Shown: one piece after another, positions 19,517 through 26,073 of the stretch
Numbering within the stretch: position 1 is the stretch's first letter
How the letters are laid out: the number at the start of each line of letters is the position of its first letter
DNA from: CAZGLK01 sp964526375
GTDB lineage: Bacteria > Patescibacteriota > Minisyncoccia > JACQLN01
NCBI GenBank assembly: GCA_964526375.1
Contig: CAZGLK010000005.1
Location: 1-30,130 of the forward strand
Direction: 5' to 3'
DNA length: 30,130 nt
Made by a program: the position numbers and the translations under genes
Notes under the pieces: generated by a model
Seen by the model: only the letters and a program-made list of their open reading frames with translations
What the model was told of the DNA's origin: nothing
Databases searched by the model: none

Positions 19517-20185
19517 ATGCAGATTGAATCAACAACTTTATGGGATTTTCCGAGACAAAACTACGGGGATAAGCCGCACGGAAACAATAAATACAATGGC
19601 GTTACGCCGGCTTTTGCCATTTGGAATTTACTTCAGCGATATACCAAGGAGGGCGATTTGGTTGTTGATCCGATGTGTGGTAGCGGAACAACTATTGATG
19701 TGGCAAAAGAATTGAACCGAAAAGTTGTTGGTTATGACTTGAATATCCTCCGTCCAGATGTTATCAAAAATGATTCTCGAAAAATCCCACTCAAAGACAA
19801 TAGCGTTGATTTCGTTTTCATAGATTCCCCTTATTCCGACAATATAAATTACTCTGACGAAAAACAATGTATTGGAAAAATATCTTGCGAGAAAACAGAA
19901 TTTTATGATGAGCTGGAAAAAGTCGCTTCCGAAATTGCTCGGATTTTGAAACCTGAAAAGGCAATGGGTTGGGTTATTGCTGACCAATGGATTAAAAAGA
20001 AATTCACACCCGTAGGTTTTTTGCTTTGGCAGAGGTTAGAAAAGTATTTTGAGCCAATTGATGTTGTGTGCCTTACTCGACATAATCAGACATCAAATAC
20101 CCAAATTTGGCATAATCGGGCAAGGCAGTTTAACTTTTATTTGAGGGGTTTCAAGTATTTGTTTATAATGAGGAAACCAAAATAA
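19517..20185 (+). CDS. Second DNA methyltransferase of the cassette
   Basis: 222-residue compact methyltransferase. AdoMet motif LVVDPMCGSGTTIDVA (48-63), acidic motif VGYDLN (71-76) and catalytic DSPYSDNINYSD (103-114), then ILKPEKAMGWVIADQW. Motif I before IV, and DSPY intermediate between DPPY and SPPY. The end HNQTSNTQIWHNRARQFNFYLRGFKYLFIM is characteristic of a group of small stand-alone DNA methyltransferases. It is the last gene of the AT-rich cassette and follows the membrane protein by 4 bp. It might protect the other strand of an asymmetric site or be an independent modification enzyme. Confidence 0.83.
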   Translation: MQIESTTLWDFPRQNYGDKPHGNNKYNGVTPAFAIWNLLQRYTKEGDLVVDPMCGSGTTIDVAKELNRKVVGYDLNILRPDVIKNDSRKIPLKDNSVDFVFIDSPYSDNINYSDEKQCIGKISCEKTEFYDELEKVASEIARILKPEKAMGWVIADQWIKKKFTPVGFLLWQRLEKYFEPIDVVCLTRHNQTSNTQIWHNRARQFNFYLRGFKYLFIMRKPK

Positions 20186-20193
20186 AACTTCCT

Positions 20194-20613
20194 ATGTCCT
20201 GGATCCTCTACGCCCTGCTTTCTGCGGTGTTTGCGGCGCTGGTGGCCGTATTCGGCAAGATCGGCATCAAGAATGTTGATTCCACCATGGCTACCACGGT
20301 GCGTGCCGTTATTATGGCGGCCTTTTTGGTTGGCGCCTCGGCCGTAGTCGGCAAGATCAAGCTAATCCCAACCCTAAACAGCCGCGCCTTAAGTTTTATT
20401 ATCCTCTCGGGCATCGCTGGAGCCATTTCGTGGCTGTTCTACTTTTTTGCCCTAAAAAATGGCCCAGCTTCGGGCGTGGCGGCGCTGGATCGGTTGAGTG
20501 TTGTTTTTGTTCTGGTTTTTGCGGTATTATTTTTAGGTGAGGGTCTAAGCTGGAAATCTGGTTTGGGAGCAGTGCTGATTACCCTCGGCGCCATATTTAT
20601 GACATTAAAATAA
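20194..20613 (+). CDS. Half-size EamA-family transporter
   Basis: 139-residue membrane protein with five hydrophobic helices, one EamA (drug/metabolite transporter) repeat instead of the usual two. The start MSWILYALLSAVFAALVAVFGKIG and the end LGEGLSWKSGLGAVLITLGAIFMTL are typical. Such half-size proteins are thought to work as antiparallel dimers. Substrate unknown. The shift to GC-richer sequence at its start marks the right edge of the restriction cassette. Confidence 0.88.
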   Translation: MSWILYALLSAVFAALVAVFGKIGIKNVDSTMATTVRAVIMAAFLVGASAVVGKIKLIPTLNSRALSFIILSGIAGAISWLFYFFALKNGPASGVAALDRLSVVFVLVFAVLFLGEGLSWKSGLGAVLITLGAIFMTLK

Positions 20614-20711
20614 AACACTCAAACTGCTCAACCTGAAACGCCCAATCAGGTTTTTGCGTTTTAATTCCTGACCCAATTCCTAATTCGTTATTCATTCGTA
20701 ATTCACAATTC

Positions 20712-20835
20712 CAGGGCTTACCCGTTTGGATGCAATTCAAGGAAAAAGCGAGGAGCGGAATAAGCCGTATTGTAATCATACGGCGTTGAGCACCGCAGCT
20801 TTTGACGCCGAAGTGTGCCAAACGGGTAAGCCCTA
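20712..20835. mobile_element. MITE-like element 2 (124 bp) immediately before uppS
   Basis: Perfect 17-bp terminal inverted repeats AGGGCTTACCCGTTTGG / CCAAACGGGTAAGCCCT, flanked by an exact 5-bp target duplication AATTC (20707-20711 and 20836-20840). The interior has an inner hairpin gccgtatt-gtaatc-atacggc. Non-coding. The uppS ATG follows the right-hand AATTC directly, so the element is the uppS leader. Confidence 0.88.
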
Positions 20836-20840
20836 AATTC

Positions 20841-21536
20841 ATGAACCTACCCCAACACATCGCCATTATCCCCGACGGCAACCGCCGCTGGGCCGGAAAG
20901 CGCGGGTTAAAACCATGGCGTGGCCATGAGTACGGCGCTAAAACTCTAAAAGAAATTGCCAAAGAGGCTATTGGCCAAGGAGTTAAATACTTTACTTTTT
21001 GGGCCTCGTCCGAAGACAACATTAACAAAAGGGACCCGCGCGAAGTGGCTTTTTACTTTAACCTTATTAAAAAATCTTTTGAGGAATTTGAAAAAGACGG
21101 CTGGGCTTTTGACCACCAGGTAAAAATTGATTTTATGGGCTCGTGGGAGAAAATGTTCCCGCGGGCGGTTAAAAATGTGCTTTATCGGATCAAAGAACAG
21201 ACTCAAAACTACAGCCGGCACTTTTTAACATTTTTACTGGCCTACGACGGCCGTAGCGAGATATTGCAGGCGCTGGAGAAAATATCTAAAGACAACCCGG
21301 TAACAAAAATGACGCCGGAATTGCTCAAAGACAATCTGCTGACGCGGGAGCTGCCACCGGTTGATTTGGTAATACGCACCGGCGGCGAGCCGCACTGGAG
21401 TGCCGGCTTTATGATGTGGGACGTGTCCGACAGCCAGCTTTATTTTACCCAAACTTTGTGGCCCGATTTTTCCAAACAAGAGTTGTCCCGGGCACTGGCC
21501 TCCTTTGACTCCACCGTCCGCCGCTTCGGGGCATAA
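20841..21536 (+). CDS. uppS: Isoprenyl (undecaprenyl-type) diphosphate synthase
   Basis: cis-Prenyltransferase making the polyprenyl carrier for peptidoglycan and surface glycans. MNLPQHIAIIPDGNRRWAGKRG holds the catalytic Asp12 and the NRR diphosphate-binding residues. YFTFWASSEDNINKRDPREV, LAYDGRSEI and the C-terminal DLVIRTGGEPHWSAGFMMWDVSDSQLYFT (with WPDF) are the other family motifs. 231 residues is normal length. Two features differ from the usual sequence: GEPHWSAGFMMW replaces the common GE-x-R-x-S-N-F-L-x-W, so the Arg and Asn are changed. I start at 20841 because in-frame ATGs further up lie inside the MITE. Confidence 0.93.
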   Translation: MNLPQHIAIIPDGNRRWAGKRGLKPWRGHEYGAKTLKEIAKEAIGQGVKYFTFWASSEDNINKRDPREVAFYFNLIKKSFEEFEKDGWAFDHQVKIDFMGSWEKMFPRAVKNVLYRIKEQTQNYSRHFLTFLLAYDGRSEILQALEKISKDNPVTKMTPELLKDNLLTRELPPVDLVIRTGGEPHWSAGFMMWDVSDSQLYFTQTLWPDFSKQELSRALASFDSTVRRFGA

Positions 21537-21598
21537 ACGATAAATCTTGGATCCCAGATCTTGAATCTTGAATCCTTTAATTTTCTCAACTTCCTTAA

Positions 21599-21638
21599 TG
21601 TTAACAAACCTCATACGATCGTACCGGAAGTGTTAACA
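21599..21638. promoter_or_regulatory. Tripartite palindromic site, copy 2
   Basis: TGTTAACA, 8 bp, ACGATCGT, 8 bp, TGTTAACA, identical in architecture to 8509-8548. The outer arms extend to TTAATGTTAACA and its mirror. It is located in the convergent gap between uppS and the secreted coiled-coil gene, 90 bp past that gene's terminator, so a promoter operator is unlikely here. Around it, 21541-21576 holds TCTTGAATC words, and 21696-21712 a tccgccggcataaataa word repeated at 22969-22985. Confidence 0.7.
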
Positions 21639-21730
21639 TTAAAAATTCGTCCTATCTTTTGATGCAAAAAGACATGTACATTTTTCTGCGCATCCGCCGG
21701 CATAAATAAGCCCCGACGTAACATCGGAAT

Positions 21731-21760
21731 AAAAAAGGATCGATTTTGTTTGATCGATCC
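21731..21760 (-). terminator. Rho-independent terminator of the 21788-22216 gene
   Basis: On the minus strand GGATCGAT-CAAACAAA-ATCGATCC followed by TTTTTT. Confidence 0.88.
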
Positions 21761-21787
21761 CCGTGACCTACACTCGGTATGAGCCAC

Positions 21788-22216
21788 TTACTTACTTATA
21801 TCCCTCAACAGCCTGAGGGATTCGAGCAAGAATTCCTCCCTCATCTTATGGAGATAGAACTCCATCTCCAGTCGTTGCACCTCGAGAAGCGCCAGCAACC
21901 TGGCATCTTCAGCTTTCTGGCGCTCCAGGAATTCCATAATCCTGGCGTGCTCAATTGCTCTGACTTGCTCAATTGCTGACCATTCCGTGAGGGGTCTTGG
22001 TTTCCGCTGGAGTGTTTTTTGTTCATCCCACAATTTCTTTTGAAACTGGACGGTAAGACTGTCCAATTTCTTGGCAAGTTGCTCATTTTCCTTGAGGAGT
22101 GCTTTCAACTGCCTGTTGGTACACCTCAAGAATTCACCGTAAGCCTCTGTCTGAGCACCCGCCCGCCCGGCAAAGAACAGATACAGGCAGACTATTGTAA
22201 ACACATATCTTTTCAT
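21788..22216 (-). CDS. Exported coiled-coil protein of unknown function
   Basis: 142-residue protein with a signal peptide (MKRYVFTIVCLYLFFAGRAGA, likely cut after AGA near residue 21). The mature part is almost entirely alpha-helical and charged (LKALLKENEQLAKKLDSLTVQFQKKLWDEQKTL, then IEHARIMEFLERQKAEDARLLALLEVQRLEMEFYLHKM), a long coiled coil. No family recognised; a cell-surface or periplasmic-side structural role is plausible. An AGGAGGG Shine-Dalgarno lies 8 bases before the ATG. It has its own promoter (22250-22278) and terminator. Confidence 0.75.
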   Translation of the reverse strand: MKRYVFTIVCLYLFFAGRAGAQTEAYGEFLRCTNRQLKALLKENEQLAKKLDSLTVQFQKKLWDEQKTLQRKPRPLTEWSAIEQVRAIEHARIMEFLERQKAEDARLLALLEVQRLEMEFYLHKMREEFLLESLRLLRDISK

Positions 22217-22249
22217 CGTCAGACCCTCCTATGGGATTGAAAGATTTTA

Positions 22250-22278
22250 AATATAAGGAACTTAAACAGGAAACACAA
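22250..22278 (-). promoter_or_regulatory. Sigma-70-like promoter of the 21788-22216 gene
   Basis: On the minus strand TTGTGT, exactly 17 bp, TATATT, about 35 bp before the ATG. Confidence 0.6.
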
Positions 22279-22303
22279 TTTATGGTATCATCTATACTAC
22301 AAC

Positions 22304-22328
22304 CTGTCAATAGCCCGCAAAACTTGCT
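22304..22328 (-). repeat. Duplicate of the rbfA 3' end
   Basis: 24 of 25 bases match 23537-23561, the last codons of rbfA. On the minus strand it still reads QVLRAIDRL followed by a stop, with synonymous changes (AGG TTG TAG against AGA CTA TGA). The duplication brackets vapBC, the 23048-23338 gene and MITE 3. Confidence 0.8.
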
Positions 22329-22358
22329 TGAGGAATAGCAATATGATATCATAAAAAC

Positions 22359-22544
22359 ATGGCTATAACAACTACAGAGAAAAAATTAGGAGAAAGGATG
22401 CTGGCCAGGGGCATTCAGATCACAGACCACAGAGAATATCACCATGTCTGGGAGCATTTTGAGAATGTGCTAAAAAAAGCAGAGAAACTTTGGAAGGCAA
22501 AAAAAGGTACGCTCCAGCTTATGTGCGATGAACGAACTAGATAA
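22359..22544 (+). CDS. Antitoxin partner of VapC-like toxin
   Basis: 61-residue protein overlapping the PIN-domain toxin gene by 17 bp. It is called antitoxin from size, order and overlap. The sequence (EKKLGERMLARGIQITDHREYHHVWEHFENVLKKAEKLWKAKKG) is helical and basic and does not clearly match a known antitoxin fold. It probably binds the toxin active site through the C-terminal helix. Confidence 0.65.
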   Translation: MAITTTEKKLGERMLARGIQITDHREYHHVWEHFENVLKKAEKLWKAKKGTLQLMCDERTR

Positions 22545-22953
22545 ATTCATGCCATGTATTGATGCCAGTGTTTTTGTTAGCGCTATAAATAGAAAAGAAA
22601 AGTATTTCGAACAGAGTAGGAATCTGCTGAAACAAATTAGGGCCGAAGGAACAAGAGTGCTCCTCCCGGAGATTATTCTCCCTGAAATTACCTCAGCCAT
22701 TGTTAGGGCAACTAAAAACCCAACACTGGCAAAAGAAGTCGTCAACGCGCTCAAAGCAACTCCCAATTTCTCTTTTGTGCCAATAGATAGAAACATAAGC
22801 AATCTTGCTATTGAGATAATCACAGAAACAGGACTCAAAAGCGCTGATTCAATCTATGTAGCTTTGGCTGCCGCCTATAACCTTGAACTTATAACCCTAG
22901 ATCAAGAGCAACTCTCCAAGGGGAAGTCATTTGTAGTTGTGCGAAAACCATAA
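22528..22953 (+). CDS. vapC: VapC-type toxin, PIN-domain ribonuclease
   Basis: 141-residue PIN-domain protein. Acidic metal-binding residues are in place: Asp12 (CIDASVFVSAI), Glu53 (LPEIILPEITSAIVRA), Asp107 (LKSADSIYVALAAAY) and Asp125 (ITLDQEQLSKG). VapC toxins cleave tRNA or rRNA and are held inactive by the upstream antitoxin. The ATG at 22528 is coupled to the antitoxin end; an alternative ATG at 22549, just after the antitoxin stop, gives MPCIDASVFV and is also plausible. Confidence 0.87.
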   Translation: MNELDKFMPCIDASVFVSAINRKEKYFEQSRNLLKQIRAEGTRVLLPEIILPEITSAIVRATKNPTLAKEVVNALKATPNFSFVPIDRNISNLAIEIITETGLKSADSIYVALAAAYNLELITLDQEQLSKGKSFVVVRKP

Positions 22954-22975
22954 CTAATTTCCTGTCCGCCGGCAT

Positions 22976-23009
22976 AAATAAAAACCGCTTGCTTTTTCGC
23001 AAGCGGTTT
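22976..23009 (-). terminator. Terminator of the 23048-23338 gene (probably bidirectional)
   Basis: AAACCGCTTGC-TTTTTC-GCAAGCGGTTT. On the minus strand it continues TTTTTATTTA. It lies between convergent vapC and the small gene and can serve both. Confidence 0.85.
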
Positions 23010-23047
23010 CGTTCCGTGAAACGGTGGCAAGCAATACCATTCCACCA

Positions 23048-23338
23048 CTACGTCTTACACTCGGTGTGGGACATATTTAGGGCCTCTTCATATTCGTGGT
23101 AATCAGCCCTGAACTCTGGCAATTCTAGGGGGCCACCCAGCAACACCATTCCATTGCCGAGATACCGAATCCCTATCTGACTTTGGTGGCTCCCGTCAAA
23201 AATAATCAGGACAAGTCGATCAGCATCACCTTTACCAAACTCGGTAAAGGCCATTTCCAGTTCTTGCCGATCCTTACCAAAAAACATGTTTTCGCGGCCG
23301 TCGCCATAACATACAACAGCGCTTGTAAGATACACCAT
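23048..23338 (-). CDS. Small stand-alone protein of unknown function
   Basis: 96-residue soluble protein, MVYLTSAVVCYGDGRENMFFGKDRQELEMAFTEF, mixed alpha/beta (ADRLVLIIFDGSHQSQIGIRYLG, then GPLELPEFRADYHEYEEAL), with two non-paired cysteines. No family recognised. AAAGGAGGG Shine-Dalgarno 7 bases upstream. MITE 3 begins about 33 bp upstream of the start, so any promoter must be within the MITE or beyond it. It lies within the segment bracketed by the two rbfA 3' ends. Confidence 0.65.
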   Translation of the reverse strand: MVYLTSAVVCYGDGRENMFFGKDRQELEMAFTEFGKGDADRLVLIIFDGSHQSQIGIRYLGNGMVLLGGPLELPEFRADYHEYEEALNMSHTECKT

Positions 23339-23371
23339 ATCTTTACCCTCCTTTCTTGGATTTGATATTAC

Positions 23372-23496
23372 TAGGACTTACCCGTTTGACCACCCCATGA
23401 GTCATTCTGAGCGGAGCGAAGAATCCAGTACATGAAACATTGAAGCCAAGAGATCCTTCACTGCGTTCAGGATGACAAGCGAACGGGTAAATCCTG
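23372..23496. mobile_element. MITE-like element 3 (125 bp)
   Basis: Left end TAGGACTTACCCGTTTGAC, right end inverted CAGGATTTACCCGTTCGC, flanked by ATTAC and ATTAA (4 of 5 bases duplicated). The interior holds a second inverted repeat of the widespread type catTCTGAGCGGAGCGAAGAATC...gatccttcactgcgttcagg. Non-coding. Confidence 0.82.
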
Positions 23497-23529
23497 ATTA
23501 AAAAGAACATCCCAATGCTAAAAAAAGAT

Positions 23530-23856
23530 TCATAGTCTGTCAATAGCCCGCAGAACTTGCTGGCCCTTCTCCTCCGACTCGTCCAGTTGGAACATAATTT
23601 TCGGCACGGGGCGCATGGCCAAGCCGCGGTTAAGAGTTTGCTGAAATTCGTAAACCCGCTTTTGAATTTGCTTAAGAACCTCCGGCGATTTTTCAAAAGG
23701 AAACACGCTGATGCCGATGGCGCATTCCTGCCCGTTGCCCGAAGTAACCACGTTGGACACGGTCACCAAAGCGTCGCTGTCCAGTTCTTTTTCCAAAAGC
23801 TCGCCGACAAAGCGGCGGACAAGCTCATTGATTTTATCTAAACGACGTTGCCGCAT
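23530..23856 (-). CDS. rbfA: Ribosome-binding factor A
   Basis: 108-residue KH-fold factor for 30S maturation that binds near helix 1 of 16S rRNA. MRQRRLDKINELVRRFVGELLEKEL opens the domain, and FPFEKSPEVLKQIQKRVYEFQQTLNRGLAMRPVPKIMFQLDES contains the conserved R-x-x-P-x-x-x-F end. It lies downstream of infB on the same strand, the conserved infB-rbfA order, with a 100-bp gap containing a CCGAAT element. Its last codons are duplicated at 22304-22328. Confidence 0.92.
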   Translation of the reverse strand: MRQRRLDKINELVRRFVGELLEKELDSDALVTVSNVVTSGNGQECAIGISVFPFEKSPEVLKQIQKRVYEFQQTLNRGLAMRPVPKIMFQLDESEEKGQQVLRAIDRL

Positions 23857-23913
23857 ACTATTGATAAAATAATCCTAAACCACAAATTCATCCTAATGCT
23901 CCGAATAAATCCA

Positions 23914-23961
23914 TCCGGGTCATTCGGATGAATTCGGATTTTTCGGATCGCGTTATCAAAG
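23914..23961 (-). repeat. Solo CCGAAT element at the infB 3' end
   Basis: Minus-strand copy of the element at 15667-15716 (about two differences over 46 bp). It supplies the last leucine codon and the TGA stop of infB (ctt tga inside ctttgataacgcg), so the element has become part of the gene end. Confidence 0.85.
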
Positions 23962-25575
23962 TTCCGGGTATTTCCTTTCTTCCTCAAACCCCGCTAAAAC
24001 ATCCCCCACCGCCGCGGCTGCATCGCTTTCCAGCAAAATGCCGGCTTCATTGCCCGCACCCACTTCGGCCTGCGGCTCTTTGTTGCGCTGAAGTTCCACT
24101 ATCTTGCCTAAGCCCAAACTAACATCATTCCTAAAAATCTCAACCTTTAGACCCTGCCTTAATTTACCCGAAAAAATTTTGCCGCCCACAATGGCTCTGG
24201 GCTTGCCCGCCTTAAAAACGGCCAGAATTTCCAGCCGGCCCAGCTCGGTTTTAACAATCTCCGGTTCCAAAAGTTCAGCCATCATTTTTTTAACGGCCTC
24301 CACAAATTCGTAAATAACATCAAAAGTTTTAACAACCACGCCGCGCTGGTCGGCGTAACTAGCGGCTTCTTTATTAACACCCACTCTAAAACCAACCACC
24401 CGAGCCGCCGATGTTTCGGCTTGTTTAACATCGGACTGGTTTATGTCGCCCACTTCGTGTTTGAGCAATTTTAAACCGACTCTGTCTGACTTTATTTCTT
24501 TAAGCACGCCCAACACCGCCGCCAAACTGCCTTGGGCCGAGGACTTAACTACCAGCAACAAAATTTTGGCCTGTCCGGCCGGCTCAATTTTAAGACTTTC
24601 CAAAAAAGCCCGGTGCTCATGTTCGTGTTCTGAAATTATGGCGCTAACATCCTGCCCCTTGGGCACTATCTCGCACTTCTCGCCCACCAAAGGCAGTTCC
24701 GACAAGCCCACCACCCGCACCGGTTTTGAGGGGCAAGCTTCCTCCAAAGCCTGGCCGCGGTCATCCTCCATTATTTTTATGGGCCCAAAAACCGAACCGC
24801 ACACCAGCATATCGCATTCCTTAAAACAGCCGCTGGTAATAATAATCGTAGCCGTAACGCCGCGCCGTCCGTCTAAGTTGGCTTCCACCACATAACCCTC
24901 GCCCGGAGAAGCAGGATCATATTTTAATTCTTCCAGCTCCGCCACCAGCAAAATCAAATCCAAAAGTTCGTCTATGCCTTCGCCGGTTTTAGCCGACACG
25001 GCCGCCAAGGGCACCTTGCCGCCCCATTCTTCAATCAGCACATCGCGGTCAGCCAATTCTTTTTTAACCCGATCGGTCACTGCTCCCGGTTTATCGGTTT
25101 TGTTTATAACCACAATAAAAGGAATTTTGGCTTCTTGGATGTGCTTGATGGCTTCTTCGGTTTGAGGACGCACGCCATCGTCGGCCGCCACCACCAGCAA
25201 AGCCACATCGGCCAACTTGGCGCCGTGGGCGCGCATGGCAAAAAAGGCCTCATGGCCGGGAGTGTCTATAAACGTTATCTTTCTCGCTGATGCGCGCTGA
25301 TTATCACGCTGATCCACGCCGATATTTTCTCCGCGTAAATCAGCGTCTTTGTCCGCGTCAGTCTGCGTATAGTCCGCGTTGATCCGCGTCACCTCGTAGG
25401 CACCGATGCCTTGGGTAATTCCGCCCGCCTCTTTCCCAACCACATTGGTTTTTCTAATGGCGTCCAAAAGCGTGGTTTTGCCATGATCAACATGGCCCAT
25501 TACCACCACAATAGGCGGGCGTTCTTTAAGCTCGGGTTTAACATTGACTAAAATTTTGTCCTGTAGATTTTCCAT
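23956..25575 (-). CDS. infB: Translation initiation factor IF-2 (short form)
   Basis: GTPase that brings initiator tRNA to the 30S subunit. 539 residues from the ATG at 25575, against 700-900 in most bacteria, because the N-terminal region is absent. G1 GHVDHGKTT (27-35), G3 DTPGHE (104-109), NKTD and SAKTGEG follow in order, then domains II, III and the C-terminal initiator-tRNA-binding domain. Between AYEV and KITFIDTPG an in-frame insertion (about residues 63-98, INADYTQTDADKDADLRGEN and on) is encoded by CGCGGA/ACGCTGAT words. It sits just before switch II. I prefer 25575 over the ATG at 25608, which only adds MRFGAGFSSAY. Confidence 0.94.
   Translation of the reverse strand: MENLQDKILVNVKPELKERPPIVVVMGHVDHGKTTLLDAIRKTNVVGKEAGGITQGIGAYEVTRINADYTQTDADKDADLRGENIGVDQRDNQRASARKITFIDTPGHEAFFAMRAHGAKLADVALLVVAADDGVRPQTEEAIKHIQEAKIPFIVVINKTDKPGAVTDRVKKELADRDVLIEEWGGKVPLAAVSAKTGEGIDELLDLILLVAELEELKYDPASPGEGYVVEANLDGRRGVTATIIITSGCFKECDMLVCGSVFGPIKIMEDDRGQALEEACPSKPVRVVGLSELPLVGEKCEIVPKGQDVSAIISEHEHEHRAFLESLKIEPAGQAKILLLVVKSSAQGSLAAVLGVLKEIKSDRVGLKLLKHEVGDINQSDVKQAETSAARVVGFRVGVNKEAASYADQRGVVVKTFDVIYEFVEAVKKMMAELLEPEIVKTELGRLEILAVFKAGKPRAIVGGKIFSGKLRQGLKVEIFRNDVSLGLGKIVELQRNKEPQAEVGAGNEAGILLESDAAAAVGDVLAGFEEERKYPEL
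25281..25392. repeat. CGCGGAT/ACGCTGAT word repeat inside infB
   Basis: Plus-strand words atcacgctgatccacg, ccgcgtaaatcagcgtc, tgtccgcgtcagtctgcg, agtccgcgttgatccgcg form one degenerate tandem array. The same word family is intergenic at 10608-10672 and in valS. Confidence 0.85.
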
Positions 25576-25615
25576 ATAAGCAGAGGAAAAACCGGCCCCA
25601 AAACGCATTTTTGAG

Positions 25616-25648
25616 ACTCAAAAAAGCAAGATAATTTAATATCTTGCT
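25616..25648 (-). terminator. Hairpin with T-run in the infB leader
   Basis: On the minus strand GCAAGATA-TTAAAT-TATCTTGC-TTTTTTGAG, 10 bp before the first possible infB start codon. It follows directly after the predicted -10 box, so it is either a second terminator for the upstream small gene or an attenuator/5' stabilising hairpin for infB. Confidence 0.65.
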
Positions 25649-25677
25649 ACTCTACCACACTTTCAGAAAATACCCAA
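25649..25677 (-). promoter_or_regulatory. Possible infB promoter
   Basis: On the minus strand TTGGGT, exactly 17 bp, TAGAGT. The start point would fall inside the hairpin at 25616-25648. Confidence 0.45.
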
Positions 25678-25687
25678 ATTTGGTTAC

Positions 25688-25712
25688 AAAAAAAGGTCCC
25701 ACTGGGGGACCT
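25688..25712 (-). terminator. Rho-independent terminator of the 25745-26035 gene
   Basis: On the minus strand AGGTCCC-CCAGT-GGGACCT followed by TTTTTT. Confidence 0.88.
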
Positions 25713-25744
25713 CATTGCGTTAAAAGAACAATCGGCCGAAACAT

Positions 25745-26035
25745 CTAGGAGCATTTGGCCCTAAAAATTTTGTTGGCCCGGCTGACGGCTATGTCTACGG
25801 CGCCGAAATGATTACGAATGCTTGCTTCACTGGGTATAATACCATCGTGGCAGGCTGTTTTAACATCGTCGCGGGTAATGGGCCTGCTGCAACTCTCACA
25901 CAGACCCACTAACGTATCCAGCAGCTCCTCCGTAGTAAGCTTGTGCCCTCTGATCTTACAGCTGTTAGCCGGCGCGGGCGGCGTGCTCACGGCTTTTTTC
26001 CGCGCGCTTTTGGGCGTCCACTTTATCCTAGACAT
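25745..26035 (-). CDS. Small protein with homing-endonuclease-associated-repeat-like domain
   Basis: 96-residue protein. The basic start MSRIKWTPKSARKKAVSTPP is followed by a helical domain: LTTEELLDTLVGLCESCSRPITRDDVKTACHDGIIPSEASIRNHFGAVDIAVSRANKI. The pattern rPITRDD...iPS..s...hFG....A...A resembles the HNH/homing-endonuclease-associated repeat, a small DNA-binding helical unit (recognised from the pattern; moderate). The start at 26035 is fixed by TGGAGGT 5 bases upstream; the longer frame to 26074 lacks this. It may be a small regulator. Own terminator. Confidence 0.65.
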   Translation of the reverse strand: MSRIKWTPKSARKKAVSTPPAPANSCKIRGHKLTTEELLDTLVGLCESCSRPITRDDVKTACHDGIIPSEASIRNHFGAVDIAVSRANKIFRAKCS

Positions 26036-26073
26036 CAAAAACCTCCATGGCTCATAAAAAGTACAAAAGAACA

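Noticed and set aside
23530..23561. Group of identical residues in a reverse frame (SKFCGLLT) as a shared protein motif at 22300 and 23540
   Set aside because: It is explained by the nucleotide duplication of the rbfA 3' end read in another frame.
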